A DNA stretch of 64,000 bases from an uncultured Pseudohongiella sp. (GTDB taxonomy: Bacteria > Pseudomonadota > Gammaproteobacteria > Pseudomonadales > Pseudohongiellaceae): contig OX638323.1 in NCBI GenBank assembly GCA_951812715.1, positions 1,178,001-1,242,000 of the forward strand. Reading direction: 5' to 3'. Of the stretch, positions 10,660 to 18,959 are shown piece by piece; the stretch's first letter is position 1, and the number at the start of each line of letters is the position of its first letter. The notes below the pieces were generated by a model, which was given only the letters and a program-made list of their open reading frames with translations, did not search any database and had not been told where the DNA came from. Position numbers and translations under genes: made by a program.

Positions 10660-11613
10660 ATGCTCACTGACATTCTATTCATCGTCCTCGGCTTTATCGG
10701 ACTCGCCTGGGGCGCGAACCTGTTCGTTTTCGGCGCTTCGGCGCTGGCCCGCAATCTGGGGGTGTCTCCCCTTCTCATCGGCCTGACCATTGTCGCTTTC
10801 GGCACTTCCGCGCCGGAATTCTTTTCCTCGGCCATCGCCGCGCTCAACGACGAAGGCGAACTGGCCGTGGGCAACGCGCTCGGCTCCAATCTGTTCAACG
10901 TCGGCATCGCCCTGGGGGTGGCGGCGATGGTCAGCCCGCTGACGCCGCCGCCCAACCTGATGCGCCGGGAAATCACCGCGATGCTGCTGGTCACCGTCGT
11001 TACCGGCCTGCTGTTTCTGGATCTCTACCTGGGCTGGTTTGACGCCGTCGTGCTTATCGTCATCGCCGTGTTTTTCATACGCAAGCTGATGCTGCCCAAG
11101 GTCAAGAGCGAACCGGCCAAAGTGCTCGACGAGTTGCAAATCGACCCGGTCAGCAACCTGAAGGCGGTCTTTTACCTGCTGCTTGGCCTGGGCTTGCTGG
11201 TCGTCAGTTCCCAGGCGCTGGTGCTTGCCGCGAGTTCGATAGCCGCGACGCTGGGCGTCAGCACCGGCGTGATCGGTCTCACCGTGGTAGCGCTGGGAAC
11301 GAGTCTGCCGGAGCTGGCGCTGTCGGTAACCTGCGCGCTGAAGGACGAAGACGAGCTGGCCATCGGCAATATCCTCGGCTCCAACATCATGAATCTGCTG
11401 GTGGTGCTGCCGTTTCCGGGGCTGCTCGCGCCCGGCCCGCTGGAGCCGCGCTTTCTCTACCTGGATTACTTGTCGGTGCTGCTGATCTGCGCGGTATTGT
11501 CGCTGTTCTGTTATATCAGCATCAGGCGCGGCAAGTCGATCGGCCGCTTCGGCGGGCTGACCTTGTTGTTAATCTATTGCGGCTGGTTTACGTTAATGCT
11601 GCAAAACACCTGA
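10660..11613 (+). CDS. YrbG-type Ca2+/Na+ antiporter (CaCA family)
   Basis: This is an inner-membrane cation/calcium exchanger of 317 residues with about ten membrane segments. Both alpha repeats can be seen: GLTIVAFGTSAPEF with GNALGSNLFNVG in the first half, and GLTVVALGTSLPEL with GNILGSNIMNLL in the second. The acidic loop between the halves is DELQID. It is divergent from mlaC and heads the KDO/LPS-export cluster, exactly where yrbG lies in E. coli. Substrate selectivity is inferred from the family. Confidence 0.93.
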   Translation: MLTDILFIVLGFIGLAWGANLFVFGASALARNLGVSPLLIGLTIVAFGTSAPEFFSSAIAALNDEGELAVGNALGSNLFNVGIALGVAAMVSPLTPPPNLMRREITAMLLVTVVTGLLFLDLYLGWFDAVVLIVIAVFFIRKLMLPKVKSEPAKVLDELQIDPVSNLKAVFYLLLGLGLLVVSSQALVLAASSIAATLGVSTGVIGLTVVALGTSLPELALSVTCALKDEDELAIGNILGSNIMNLLVVLPFPGLLAPGPLEPRFLYLDYLSVLLICAVLSLFCYISIRRGKSIGRFGGLTLLLIYCGWFTLMLQNT

Positions 11614-11636
11614 GCGTGAGCCGCTCCAGTCAGGCC

Positions 11637-12611
11637 ATGAACAAGAATTTCCCCTTTATCGACAGCGCCTTGCGCACTATCGAGATCGAACGCTCGGCGA
11701 TCGCGGAATTACCCGCGCGGATCGGGGCGGACTTCGAACAGGCCTGTGGAATCATCCTGTCGTGCAGCGGGCGGGTGGCGGTGACCGGGATGGGCAAGTC
11801 GGGCCATATCGGCAACAAGATTGCCTCCACGCTCGCCAGCACCGGGACACCGGCGCTTTACGTGCATCCGTCCGAGGCCGCCCATGGCGATATCGGCATG
11901 ATCACCGGCGCCGATGTCGTATTGGCGATCTCCAACTCCGGCGCCACCGACGAAATCATCGCCTTGCTGCCGCTACTGCGCCGGCGCGGCATTCCGCTGA
12001 TCACCATGACCGGCAAGGCGGACTCGGATCTGGCCCGGGCCGCTACCGTCAATCTCGATGCCGGGGTTAACGAGGAAGCCTGTCCCCTGGGTCTGGCGCC
12101 GACTTCGAGCACCACGGCGGCGCTGGTGCTAGGCGACGCGCTGGCCATGGCGTTGCTCGAAGCCCGCGGTTTCAGCAGCGAGGACTTCGCCCGTTCTCAT
12201 CCCGGTGGTCAGCTCGGCCGGCGACTGCTGGTCAAGGTCAAGGACGTAATGCATCCGCGGGCCGAAATTCCGCGAGTGCGCGGGGAAGCCGGTCTGTCCG
12301 AGGCATTGCTGGAAATCAGCGCCGGCGGCTTTGGCCTGACTACCATCACCGATAGCGCCGGCCGCGTGATCGGCGTATTCACCGACGGCGACCTGCGCCG
12401 CGCCATCGACGCCGGCCGCGACATCGCCCGGACCCGGGTGGACCAGGTCATGTCGGAAAGATTCGTGCATATCGACGAGAACGCGCTGGCGGCGGAAGCG
12501 GCGCGCATCATGCAGGAAGCAAAGGTTTACGTGCTCATCGTGACCGGCGCGGACGGCGAGCCGAGCGGTATCGTGAAAATGCACGATCTGCTCCAGGCCA
12601 ACGTGGTTTAG
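11637..12611 (+). CDS. kdsD: D-arabinose 5-phosphate isomerase
   Basis: KdsD interconverts ribulose 5-phosphate and arabinose 5-phosphate, the first step toward KDO for lipopolysaccharide. The 324-residue product has an N-terminal SIS sugar-isomerase domain (GRVAVTGMGKSGHIGNKIA, ISNSGATDEI) and two C-terminal CBS domains (VKDVMHPRAEIP and VDQVMSERFVHID). I chose ATG 11637 because the frame further upstream overlaps the exchanger. kdsC follows after 8 bp. Confidence 0.96.
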   Translation: MNKNFPFIDSALRTIEIERSAIAELPARIGADFEQACGIILSCSGRVAVTGMGKSGHIGNKIASTLASTGTPALYVHPSEAAHGDIGMITGADVVLAISNSGATDEIIALLPLLRRRGIPLITMTGKADSDLARAATVNLDAGVNEEACPLGLAPTSSTTAALVLGDALAMALLEARGFSSEDFARSHPGGQLGRRLLVKVKDVMHPRAEIPRVRGEAGLSEALLEISAGGFGLTTITDSAGRVIGVFTDGDLRRAIDAGRDIARTRVDQVMSERFVHIDENALAAEAARIMQEAKVYVLIVTGADGEPSGIVKMHDLLQANVV

Positions 12612-12619
12612 GTCCGGTC

Positions 12620-13153
12620 ATGCAATTCAACTGCGGCGAGGCCGAAGCGCGGCGGCGGGCAACGGCGATTCGCGCCCTCGGGCTCGATGTCGATGGCGTG
12701 CTCAGCGATGGGCGCCTGTATTTCACTAGCGCCGGCGAGGAGATAAAAGCCTTTCACGCGCTCGACGGCCTGGGCGTCAAGATGCTCATGCGCGCCGGAT
12801 TGCAAGTGGCGATCATCACCAGCCGCGCTTCACCGATTCTCGAGCGGCGCTGCGACGACCTCGGCATCGTCCATCTGTACCAGGGGGTGGACAACAAGCT
12901 TTTGGCGCTGAAGGATTTTCTCTCCATAGCCGGTATTGCCGCCGAGCAGTTCTGCTTCGCCGGCGACGACTTGATGGACTTGCCGGTGCTGCAAGCCGCC
13001 GGTCTGGCCTGTTCGGTGCCGAACGGGCACGAAGACGTCCGCGGCCGGGCGCATATCGTCACCTCGCTTCCCGGCGGCAGCGGCGCGGTGCGCGAAATCA
13101 CCGATTTCCTGCTGCGCTGCCAGCGGTCATACGATCAGTTCCTGCCACCGTGA
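12620..13153 (+). CDS. kdsC: 3-deoxy-D-manno-octulosonate 8-phosphate phosphatase
   Basis: KdsC removes phosphate from KDO 8-phosphate. It is a C0-type HAD phosphatase without cap domain, normally a tetramer. The 177-residue product shows the HAD motif LDVDGVLSDG, then AIITSRAS and the acidic motif CFAGDDLMDLPVL. It sits between kdsD and lptC as in E. coli. A dispersed repeat (R1 copy c) separates it from lptC. Confidence 0.95.
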   Translation: MQFNCGEAEARRRATAIRALGLDVDGVLSDGRLYFTSAGEEIKAFHALDGLGVKMLMRAGLQVAIITSRASPILERRCDDLGIVHLYQGVDNKLLALKDFLSIAGIAAEQFCFAGDDLMDLPVLQAAGLACSVPNGHEDVRGRAHIVTSLPGGSGAVREITDFLLRCQRSYDQFLPP

Positions 13154-13183
13154 ATCGCGGCGTTCCATGCTAGACTGCTGTAA

Positions 13184-13281
13184 CAATTCCAGTCCGGTCG
13201 CGGAGCAAGGCTCCGCGCCGTTGCGGCCGCGCCCGAAGCCGCGCGCTTCGAAAACGCTTGCCTCTATCCCTGGATTGTCAA
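13184..13281 (+). repeat. dispersed repeat R1, copy c (between kdsC and lptC)
   Basis: This shorter copy aligns with copy b on the plus strand: ATTCCAGTCCGGTCGC, CTCCGCGCCGTTG, the palindromic AAGCCGCGCGCTTCGAAAA and CGCTTGCCTCTA are shared. The terminal inverted repeats are degenerate (AACAATTCCAG and CTGGATTGTC). It is in the opposite sense to the gene that follows, so it does not supply a ribosome-binding site for lptC. Confidence 0.7.
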
Positions 13282-13306
13282 TTTTCGCGGATTTGAGCGG
13301 ACTGCC

Positions 13307-13870
13307 ATGGCCGTGGCCGGATTGAAACGAACCGTAATTCCACTGGCGGCGGCCGTTGTCGTGGCCCTGGTCGCCATGGGCGGCCTGGAAACGATGCAGC
13401 AATCGCCGCCTGCGCCGCTAGCGGAACTGACCTACAACGCGGTTGCCGAAGGCGTGGACCTGAAGTTCCACGATGCCGAAGGACGCATCGGTTACGCCAT
13501 TCAGGCGGCCCGCCAAATCCGCTTCAACGACGACAGTATTGAATGGTCGCGGCCCTCGCTGCAATGGTACCAGAGCGGCGGCGAACACTGGCGCGCGAGG
13601 GCCGAACAGGGCTTCGTCGCGCCGGCCGGGGATACCGTTCGACTGCGCGGCAACGTCGCCCTGTTCCAGCAAAGCGGCGGCGGCGAAACCTTGACGCTTA
13701 ACACCACCGTGCTGAACATCGATCTTGCCGGCGAAACCGTTACCACCGACGAGCCAGTGCACATGATCACCGGCGGCCTGCGCCAGAGCGCCGCCGGCCT
13801 GGTGCTCGATCTGCCGGAAGATTCCCTGCTCATGCTGGGCGGCGTCAGAGGCAGTCATGTCCGGCCCTGA
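13307..13870 (+). CDS. lptC: LPS export bridge protein LptC
   Basis: LptC is the inner-membrane-anchored part of the lipopolysaccharide bridge, taking LPS from LptBFG and passing it to LptA. The 187-residue product has one N-terminal membrane segment (VIPLAAAVVVALVAMGGL) and an OstA-like beta-jellyroll domain, with PSLQWYQSGGEHWRARAEQG and VRLRGNVALFQQ visible. Overall similarity is modest, as usual for LptC; the position between kdsC and lptA makes the call firm. It overlaps lptA by 14 bp. Confidence 0.92.
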   Translation: MAVAGLKRTVIPLAAAVVVALVAMGGLETMQQSPPAPLAELTYNAVAEGVDLKFHDAEGRIGYAIQAARQIRFNDDSIEWSRPSLQWYQSGGEHWRARAEQGFVAPAGDTVRLRGNVALFQQSGGGETLTLNTTVLNIDLAGETVTTDEPVHMITGGLRQSAAGLVLDLPEDSLLMLGGVRGSHVRP

Positions 13871-14366
13871 CCGCGCCCGCCGCCTCGCGCTTGCCGGACT
13901 GCTTTGCTGGACCGCCGGCGCGCCCGCGCTGGAAAACGACAGCGAACAGACGATCGAATGGAGCGCCGACGGCAACTCTTCGATGGCTACCGAAAATGGC
14001 GTGCGTAGCCTGCGCATGAGCGACAACGTCACCATAACCCAGGGCAGCCTGCGCATTCAGGGCGATGAGGCGCTACTCGAATTTGGCACCGCGACCAACG
14101 AACTGAGCCGCGTAACGGTGCGCGGCGCACCGGCGCGTTACCAGCAGGAACTCGATGACGCGGGCGGCCTGGTAACCGGCAGCGGCGACACCATCCTGTT
14201 TTATGACGACGAAGACGGCAATACCGTCATCGAATTCGTCGGCAACGCCGACATCAACTCCCGCGACATGAATACCAGTTGCGAGACCATCCTCTACCTG
14301 ACCGAACTGGAGCTGATTCGCGCCAGCGGCAATTGCGCCGGGGCCTTTACCCCGCGGAACGACTAG
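13857..14366 (+). CDS. lptA: LPS transport periplasmic protein LptA
   Basis: LptA forms the periplasmic filament that carries LPS from LptC to LptD. The 169-residue product has a signal peptide (RRLALAGLLCWTAGAPA, cut before LEND) and an OstA domain: DNVTITQGSLRIQGDEALLE and the FVGNADI segment are typical. It starts within the end of lptC and is followed by lptB after 3 bp, so the three genes are surely coupled. Confidence 0.94.
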   Translation: MSGPDRARRLALAGLLCWTAGAPALENDSEQTIEWSADGNSSMATENGVRSLRMSDNVTITQGSLRIQGDEALLEFGTATNELSRVTVRGAPARYQQELDDAGGLVTGSGDTILFYDDEDGNTVIEFVGNADINSRDMNTSCETILYLTELELIRASGNCAGAFTPRND

Positions 14367-14369
14367 CCC

Positions 14370-15089
14370 ATGTTGGAAGCAGCCGGCCTGGTCAAGAGCT
14401 ACCGCGGCCGCCAGGTGGTAAACAATGTCTCCCTGCGCATCGGCCGCGGCGAAGTGGTCGGTCTGCTCGGGCCGAACGGCGCCGGCAAGACTACTTGCTT
14501 CTATATACTGGTCGGGCTGATCCGACCCGACCGCGGCGAAGTCTTCATTGACGGCGACAAGGTCACGTCGCTGCCGATTCACCGCCGCGCCGCCCACGGC
14601 CTCGCCTACCTGCCCCAGGATGCCTCGATCTTCCGCACCTTGAGCGTCGAAGACAATATCCTCGCCATTCTGGAGACCCGCGGCAATCTTGACCGGCGCG
14701 CGCGCCGGAACCGGCTCGAGGCTTTGCTCGAGGAGTTCAACATCGCCCATGTGCGCCGCAACAAGGGCATGAACCTGTCCGGCGGCGAGCGCCGGCGCAC
14801 GGAAATCGCCCGCACGCTGGCAACCGACCCAGGCTATCTGCTGCTCGACGAACCTTTCGCCGGCATCGATCCGATCGCGGTCAGCGACATCAAGCATCTC
14901 ATCGGCCTTCTCAAGGCCAGGGGCATCGGCATCCTGCTCACCGACCACAACGTGCGCGAAACGCTCGACATCTGCGAAAAGGCCTGCATCGTCAGCGAAG
15001 GCCGCATCATCGCCGACGGCGAGCCGTCCGCGATCCTCGCCAACGACACCGTGCGCGAGGTCTATCTCGGAGAGAATTTCGATATCTGA
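14370..15089 (+). CDS. lptB: LPS export ABC transporter ATP-binding protein LptB
   Basis: LptB powers LPS extraction from the inner membrane with LptFG. The 239-residue ATPase has Walker [10 protein letters not shown]-loop YLPQDAS, the signature LSGGERRR and Walker [12 protein letters not shown], followed by the H-loop DHNVRE. Length and motifs fit the family exactly. In most relatives rpoN comes next; here about 1.9 kb of inserted sequence (15.1-17.0 kb) separates them. Confidence 0.97.
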   Translation: MLEAAGLVKSYRGRQVVNNVSLRIGRGEVVGLLGPNGAGKTTCFYILVGLIRPDRGEVFIDGDKVTSLPIHRRAAHGLAYLPQDASIFRTLSVEDNILAILETRGNLDRRARRNRLEALLEEFNIAHVRRNKGMNLSGGERRRTEIARTLATDPGYLLLDEPFAGIDPIAVSDIKHLIGLLKARGIGILLTDHNVRETLDICEKACIVSEGRIIADGEPSAILANDTVREVYLGENFDI

Positions 15090-15157
15090 TTCATTAAACT
15101 TAGCAACGCGGTACCCTATACCATTTTTCGACCATTCATTTAAAAGGATATTCGAAA

Positions 15158-15745
15158 TTAAAGATTCGAAATAACGGCGTAGCTCACACACCTAGACAGA
15201 CGTTGCCAAAAATTCACTTCCTGATTGTCAGTGTAGAATTTCTGCATTGACTCTTCTGTATTCTCGCCTTTACGCGCCCAAAAATCAATTCCTGTAAAGT
15301 CCTGCGAATAAGACCAGTTTGCATGAGCCAGAGCATTTCTAAATGATCGAACAGGATTATCCGTTAGGTATTTTGAGCACTTTCTCGTTGCAGAATTACT
15401 TGGCATCTCTTTTTTTAGGATTTTAAAAAACGTCTCCGGCAAGTATATAAAGCAGATGTAATTCTGATATATCACCTGACTACGAACTACCTCAGGAAAT
15501 TTTCCAATTTCCGAATTGTTCACTCTATCCATGAATGCTTGAAATGCTTTCAATTCATCAATTCTTTTTTCAAGCTTTACAGGACTTGCAAGACGAATTT
15601 TTTCTTTCTGTTCTTGGGGGAGAAATCTGATTTCAGATGCAATAGATGTAGCCAATTTCTCTGCAGTTTCCTCATTCAATTTCACGTACTTCTTGAGCTC
15701 AGTCTTATACTCATGCAATTGAATATCCAATTGTTTCCAACTCAT
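15158..15745 (-). CDS. hypothetical protein with HEPN-like RNxxxH motif
   Basis: I do not recognise this 195-residue protein by family. It is strikingly AT-rich compared with its neighbours and so probably foreign. It is predicted mostly alpha-helical, with a charged N-terminal half (HEYKTELKKYVKLNEETAEK). The segment VRSFRNALAHANWSYSQDF (RNALAH at about residues 136-141) matches the R-N-x3-H signature of HEPN domains, many of which are RNases in defence or toxin systems. I chose ATG 15745; a longer frame to 15829 includes the tail of a broken NYN gene. It lies just downstream of an NYN-domain gene on the same strand. HEPN nuclease function is inference from one motif. Confidence 0.6.
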   Translation of the reverse strand: MSWKQLDIQLHEYKTELKKYVKLNEETAEKLATSIASEIRFLPQEQKEKIRLASPVKLEKRIDELKAFQAFMDRVNNSEIGKFPEVVRSQVIYQNYICFIYLPETFFKILKKEMPSNSATRKCSKYLTDNPVRSFRNALAHANWSYSQDFTGIDFWARKGENTEESMQKFYTDNQEVNFWQRLSRCVSYAVISNL

Positions 15746-15890
15746 TTGCGCGCCTTTTCTTTCTGAGTCATCCACCCACTTCAAGACCATCCCTGGAGTT
15801 CCATTGAAGTCGAGCGCGTCGACGGGCATTCGCAGTTGCAGTAGCCGAGTCTACACATCCTGCTCTCCTTGTTTGGCAAAGTTCTGACCA
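15746..15890 (-). pseudogene. remnant of a second NYN-domain gene
   Basis: Bases about 15790-15890 align with 16210-16310 inside the intact NYN gene (offset 420). The translation TRLLQLRMPVDALDFNGTPG matches LLQLRMLEDALDFNGDPG, but an in-frame TAG precedes it and similarity ends shortly after. It is a fragment left from a duplication, now joined upstream to the HEPN-motif gene. Confidence 0.7.
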
Positions 15891-15925
15891 ATAGCGTATC
15901 TGTTTAACAACGCTTGCGCTAAAAT

Positions 15926-16552
15926 TCACAAAGTCATCCTGACTTCGAGTCTCAAGTCGCCGGCTTTCCGTCCTTTAGCCAGCTCAAAACCGGGACGAGA
16001 TGGTTCCAAAAATGTAATTGAAGTATAGAAATCATCCAAAGCTACGAATATTCCGTTTGCCTCCGCCCATCGCCGCATTCGCTGGTTGGTTGCATGCGCC
16101 CAAGACAAAATCTCGACCCGCCAACCCCGTTTGTGCATCCGTTCAAGCGTACTGTGGAATCCGGCACCATCATGGTATCCGGAACCGTCACCGGTCAGCA
16201 GCACCACTATTCCCGGATCGCCATTGAAGTCGAGCGCGTCTTCGAGCATGCGCAATTGCAGCAGACGGTCTGGCACTTCCCGCTCGCCTTGTTCGGCAGA
16301 ACCTCGGTCAAAAAGATGGACTTCAACGTTATGGCTCTCCATGCGATTCCATAGTTGGCGCATTTCGGGAGGAAGGGATCCTGCGGCAACCGCTTTTTTC
16401 ACGGGTCGGTCAGCGTGGGCTAACCGAAGCAAATTCTCGAAGTGAATGCGGACCCTGAATCTGGCATCGGGCCCCTCTTCCTGTTCTTCGGCCAGACGCT
16501 GGGCCTCGTGGAAGATGTTCGAGTTGTCCCAGTAGATCAGAACTTTATCCAT
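15926..16552 (-). CDS. NYN-domain (PIN-like) putative ribonuclease
   Basis: This 208-residue protein has an NYN domain of the LabA/DUF88 type, a PIN-like fold usually found in RNases. Key features are the N-terminal beta strand with acidic motif LIYWDNSNIF (Asp near residue 9), the middle LLTGDGSGY and the later strand VEILSWAHATNQRMRRWAE. Together the acidic residues could bind a metal ion. It lies in the insertion between lptB and rpoN, on the opposite strand to both, upstream of the HEPN-motif gene. Substrate and role are unknown; RNA processing or defence are the obvious guesses. Confidence 0.8.
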   Translation of the reverse strand: MDKVLIYWDNSNIFHEAQRLAEEQEEGPDARFRVRIHFENLLRLAHADRPVKKAVAAGSLPPEMRQLWNRMESHNVEVHLFDRGSAEQGEREVPDRLLQLRMLEDALDFNGDPGIVVLLTGDGSGYHDGAGFHSTLERMHKRGWRVEILSWAHATNQRMRRWAEANGIFVALDDFYTSITFLEPSRPGFELAKGRKAGDLRLEVRMTL

Positions 16553-16678
16553 GGTGAAAGCGCCTCATCCAATATGGTGGGCCGCATTCTATCACCTTCT
16601 TTGTTGAGCCATGCTACGGTCAATATCCTTCTCCGGTTTTGCTTCGAAGCCCAGATCAATGGTCTCCGCACACTGCAA

Positions 16679-16818
16679 GGGTCCGTGGGCGGAAGCGCCT
16701 TTTCGCGTCGTAGAGGCGGCGCGATACAGGGATGTGTAAAGCAACGCCGATTCGATTCCCGCCTCGACATGGATGTCGAAGCGGGATTTAGCGAAAAGGC
16801 GCTTCCGCCCGCGGACCC
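16679..16818 (+). repeat. structured element R2, copy A (between NYN gene and rpoN)
   Basis: Two 28-bp arms (16679-16706 and 16791-16818) pair at 27 positions, the exception being a U-G wobble on the plus strand. Between them is a core shared with copies B and C: GCGTCGTAGAGGCGG, GTGTAAAGC, CGATTCGATT and ATTTAGCG, plus a hairpin at 16758-16785. Short flanks (GCAAGGGTCC before, ACCCACTCGA after) resemble those of the other copies. Confidence 0.85.
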
Positions 16819-16853
16819 ACTCGACGTCACAGAGCCTGTCGCACAAGGAAGAG

Positions 16854-16885
16854 ATTCCGCGACTTCGCTTTGCTCCGCGCGGAAT
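16854..16885. repeat. REP-like palindrome upstream of rpoN
   Basis: ATTCCGCG at 16854-16861 and CGCGGAAT at 16878-16885 form an 8-bp stem with a 16-base loop. It resembles common dispersed palindromes of proteobacteria. The whole 456-bp space between the NYN gene and rpoN holds only this and element R2 copy A; no gene is supported. Confidence 0.5.
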
Positions 16886-17008
16886 GACGGACGCGGGGCG
16901 CCGCTCAGCCAACGTCCCCCGCAAAGACAGCGCCAAACGGATGGGGTATACTGAATTGACTGTTCCGAAAGGGCGACAGCCCCTGATTTTCCGGCGCATT
17001 GACCACTC

Positions 17009-18412
17009 ATGAAACTCTCGCTTCAGCTCAAGCTCGGTCAGCATCTGGCCATGACTCCGCAGCTTCAGCAGGCGATCAGACTATTGCAGCTTTCCAGTAT
17101 CGACTTGCAGCAGGAAGTCGTGCAGATGCTCGAATCCAATCCCATGCTGGAACTGGAGGAGAGCACCGAAGAAGCGGACAAGGATTTCGGCAGACCGGCC
17201 AGCGTCAGCGATACCTGGCAGGATTATCATTCCGCCGGCCAGGGGAGTTCGTCCTGGGACGGCGAGTCTTTCGATTTCGAAGCGGGGAGTTCGGAAGAAG
17301 ACAGCTTGCAGGATCATCTGTTCTGGCAACTGAACCTGACGCCGATGTCGGAGCGGGACAAGTCCATCGCCCTGACGATTATCGACGCCATCGACGCCAA
17401 CGGCATGCTCAGTATCGATATCGACTCGATTCTGGCCGGATTCAACCCGGACGCCGGGGTCGGCCCGGACGAGGTGATGGCGGTATTGCATCGTATCCAG
17501 CAGTTCGACCCGATCGGCGTCGGCTCGCGCGACCTGTCCGAATGCCTGCTGCTGCAACTCGGGCAGATTGCCGATCCGGCGCTCGAACGGCGGGCCGAAT
17601 ACGCCAAGTTGATCGTGAAAGACCATCTCGACCTGCTGGCCAGCCATGATTACGCGCAATTGATGCGGCGCACCAGGTTGCGCGAGACGGAACTCGGCGA
17701 AACCATCCGCCTCATCGAATCGCTCAATCCCCGCCCTGGAGCGCATATCTCCCCGGCCGCGGCGAGCTATGTGATTCCCGACGTTTTCGTCAGCCGCGAT
17801 CCGGTGTCCGGCGCCTGGCGCGTGAACCTGAATTCGGACAGCGCCCCGCGCATTCGCATCAACGAGGATTACGCCGCGCTGGCGTCGACATCCGGCGGCG
17901 GCAATGACGGCAGTTATCTGCGCAGCAATTTGCAGGAAGCGCGCTGGTTCCTGAAAAGCCTGCAAAGCCGCAACGAGACGCTAATGAAAGTAGCGGCGAA
18001 GATCGTCGAACGGCAGCAGGATTTCCTCGAATTCGGCGAAGAAGCCATGAAGCCGCTGGTGCTGCACGATATCGCCGAGGCCGTGGACATGCACGAATCG
18101 ACGATATCCCGAGTGACCACCCAGAAATACATGCATACGCCGCGAGGCGTGTTCGAGCTGAAATATTTTTTCTCGTCCCACGTCGCCACCACCGGTGGAG
18201 GAGAGTGCTCGTCCACGGCAATTCGAGCCATCATCAAGAAGCTGATCGCGGAGGAAAATGCCGGCAAGCCGTTGTCCGACAGCAAGATTACCGCGCTGCT
18301 GCAACAGCGCGGCATAAAAGTCGCCCGCCGCACCATCGCCAAGTATCGGGAATCGCTTGCCATACCCCCTTCCAACGAACGCAAGCGACTGGCGCCGCCC
18401 GCACCGGGATAG
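17009..18412 (+). CDS. rpoN: RNA polymerase sigma-54 factor
   Basis: RpoN directs polymerase to -24/-12 promoters and needs an AAA+ activator such as NtrC or CbrB. The 467-residue product has the glutamine-rich activator-binding region I (LKLGQHLAMTPQLQQAIRLLQLSS), an acidic region II, the core-binding domain, and the C-terminal RpoN box ARRTIAKYRE. The family motif FELKYFFSS is also present. It is followed by ptsN; the hpf gene that usually lies between them is absent. A possible -10 box TATACT lies at 16947. The CbrB-like activator later in this window would act through this factor. Confidence 0.97.
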   Translation: MKLSLQLKLGQHLAMTPQLQQAIRLLQLSSIDLQQEVVQMLESNPMLELEESTEEADKDFGRPASVSDTWQDYHSAGQGSSSWDGESFDFEAGSSEEDSLQDHLFWQLNLTPMSERDKSIALTIIDAIDANGMLSIDIDSILAGFNPDAGVGPDEVMAVLHRIQQFDPIGVGSRDLSECLLLQLGQIADPALERRAEYAKLIVKDHLDLLASHDYAQLMRRTRLRETELGETIRLIESLNPRPGAHISPAAASYVIPDVFVSRDPVSGAWRVNLNSDSAPRIRINEDYAALASTSGGGNDGSYLRSNLQEARWFLKSLQSRNETLMKVAAKIVERQQDFLEFGEEAMKPLVLHDIAEAVDMHESTISRVTTQKYMHTPRGVFELKYFFSSHVATTGGGECSSTAIRAIIKKLIAEENAGKPLSDSKITALLQQRGIKVARRTIAKYRESLAIPPSNERKRLAPPAPG

Positions 18413-18446
18413 TTTGACAAGGACACAACCGACAAGGATTCCCAGC

Positions 18447-18902
18447 ATGCGGATGGAAGACATTTTGACACCCTCGCGTTGCCTGTGCGCCATCGAAGGC
18501 CATAGCAAGAAAAGGCTGTTTTTCCGGATTAGCGGGCTGATCGCCGATGAGGCGCCCGGCGTCGACGCCGACGCGGTATTTCACGCGCTGATGGCGCGGG
18601 AGCAACTTGGCAGCACCGGTCTCGGTCAGGGCATCGCGGTACCGCATTGCCGCGTGGAAGGCTGTTCCGAGGTTATCGGCACGCTAGTGACATTGCGTCA
18701 GCCGATCGGTTTCGACGCCATGGACGACCGGCCGGTGGACCTGCTGTTTTTCCTGGTGGCGCCGAATGTCCGGGACGACGATCACGTGCGCACCCTGGCG
18801 GCCGTGGCCACCTTGTTCAACGACGAGGATTTTTGTTTCACATTGCGGCATACAGGCAATGTGGATGATCTATATACTGTCACGGTTACGTATCAGGCGT
18901 GA
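18447..18902 (+). CDS. ptsN: nitrogen PTS EIIA component (PtsN)
   Basis: PtsN (EIIA-Ntr) is the end acceptor of the nitrogen phosphotransferase relay, regulating potassium transport and nitrogen or carbon responses. The 151-residue product has the EIIA fold with phosphoacceptor His in GLGQGIAVPHCRVEG and the start MRMEDILTPSRCL; the upstream in-frame ATG at 18357 overlaps rpoN. It lies 34 bp after rpoN, leaving no room for hpf. rapZ and the NPr gene follow, the standard order. Confidence 0.95.
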   Translation: MRMEDILTPSRCLCAIEGHSKKRLFFRISGLIADEAPGVDADAVFHALMAREQLGSTGLGQGIAVPHCRVEGCSEVIGTLVTLRQPIGFDAMDDRPVDLLFFLVAPNVRDDDHVRTLAAVATLFNDEDFCFTLRHTGNVDDLYTVTVTYQA

Positions 18903-18959
18903 AACGCAGCCCGGTTTTTTCGCTGTGGAAGCTGGCGTTTGGCCGCGGGAAAATCCTAC

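Noticed and set aside
16537..17044. Minus-strand frames with sequences such as LLYTSLYRAASTTRK over R2 copy A
   Set aside because: Similar frames occur in all R2 copies, but they only reflect the conserved core; arms change without keeping the protein sequence.
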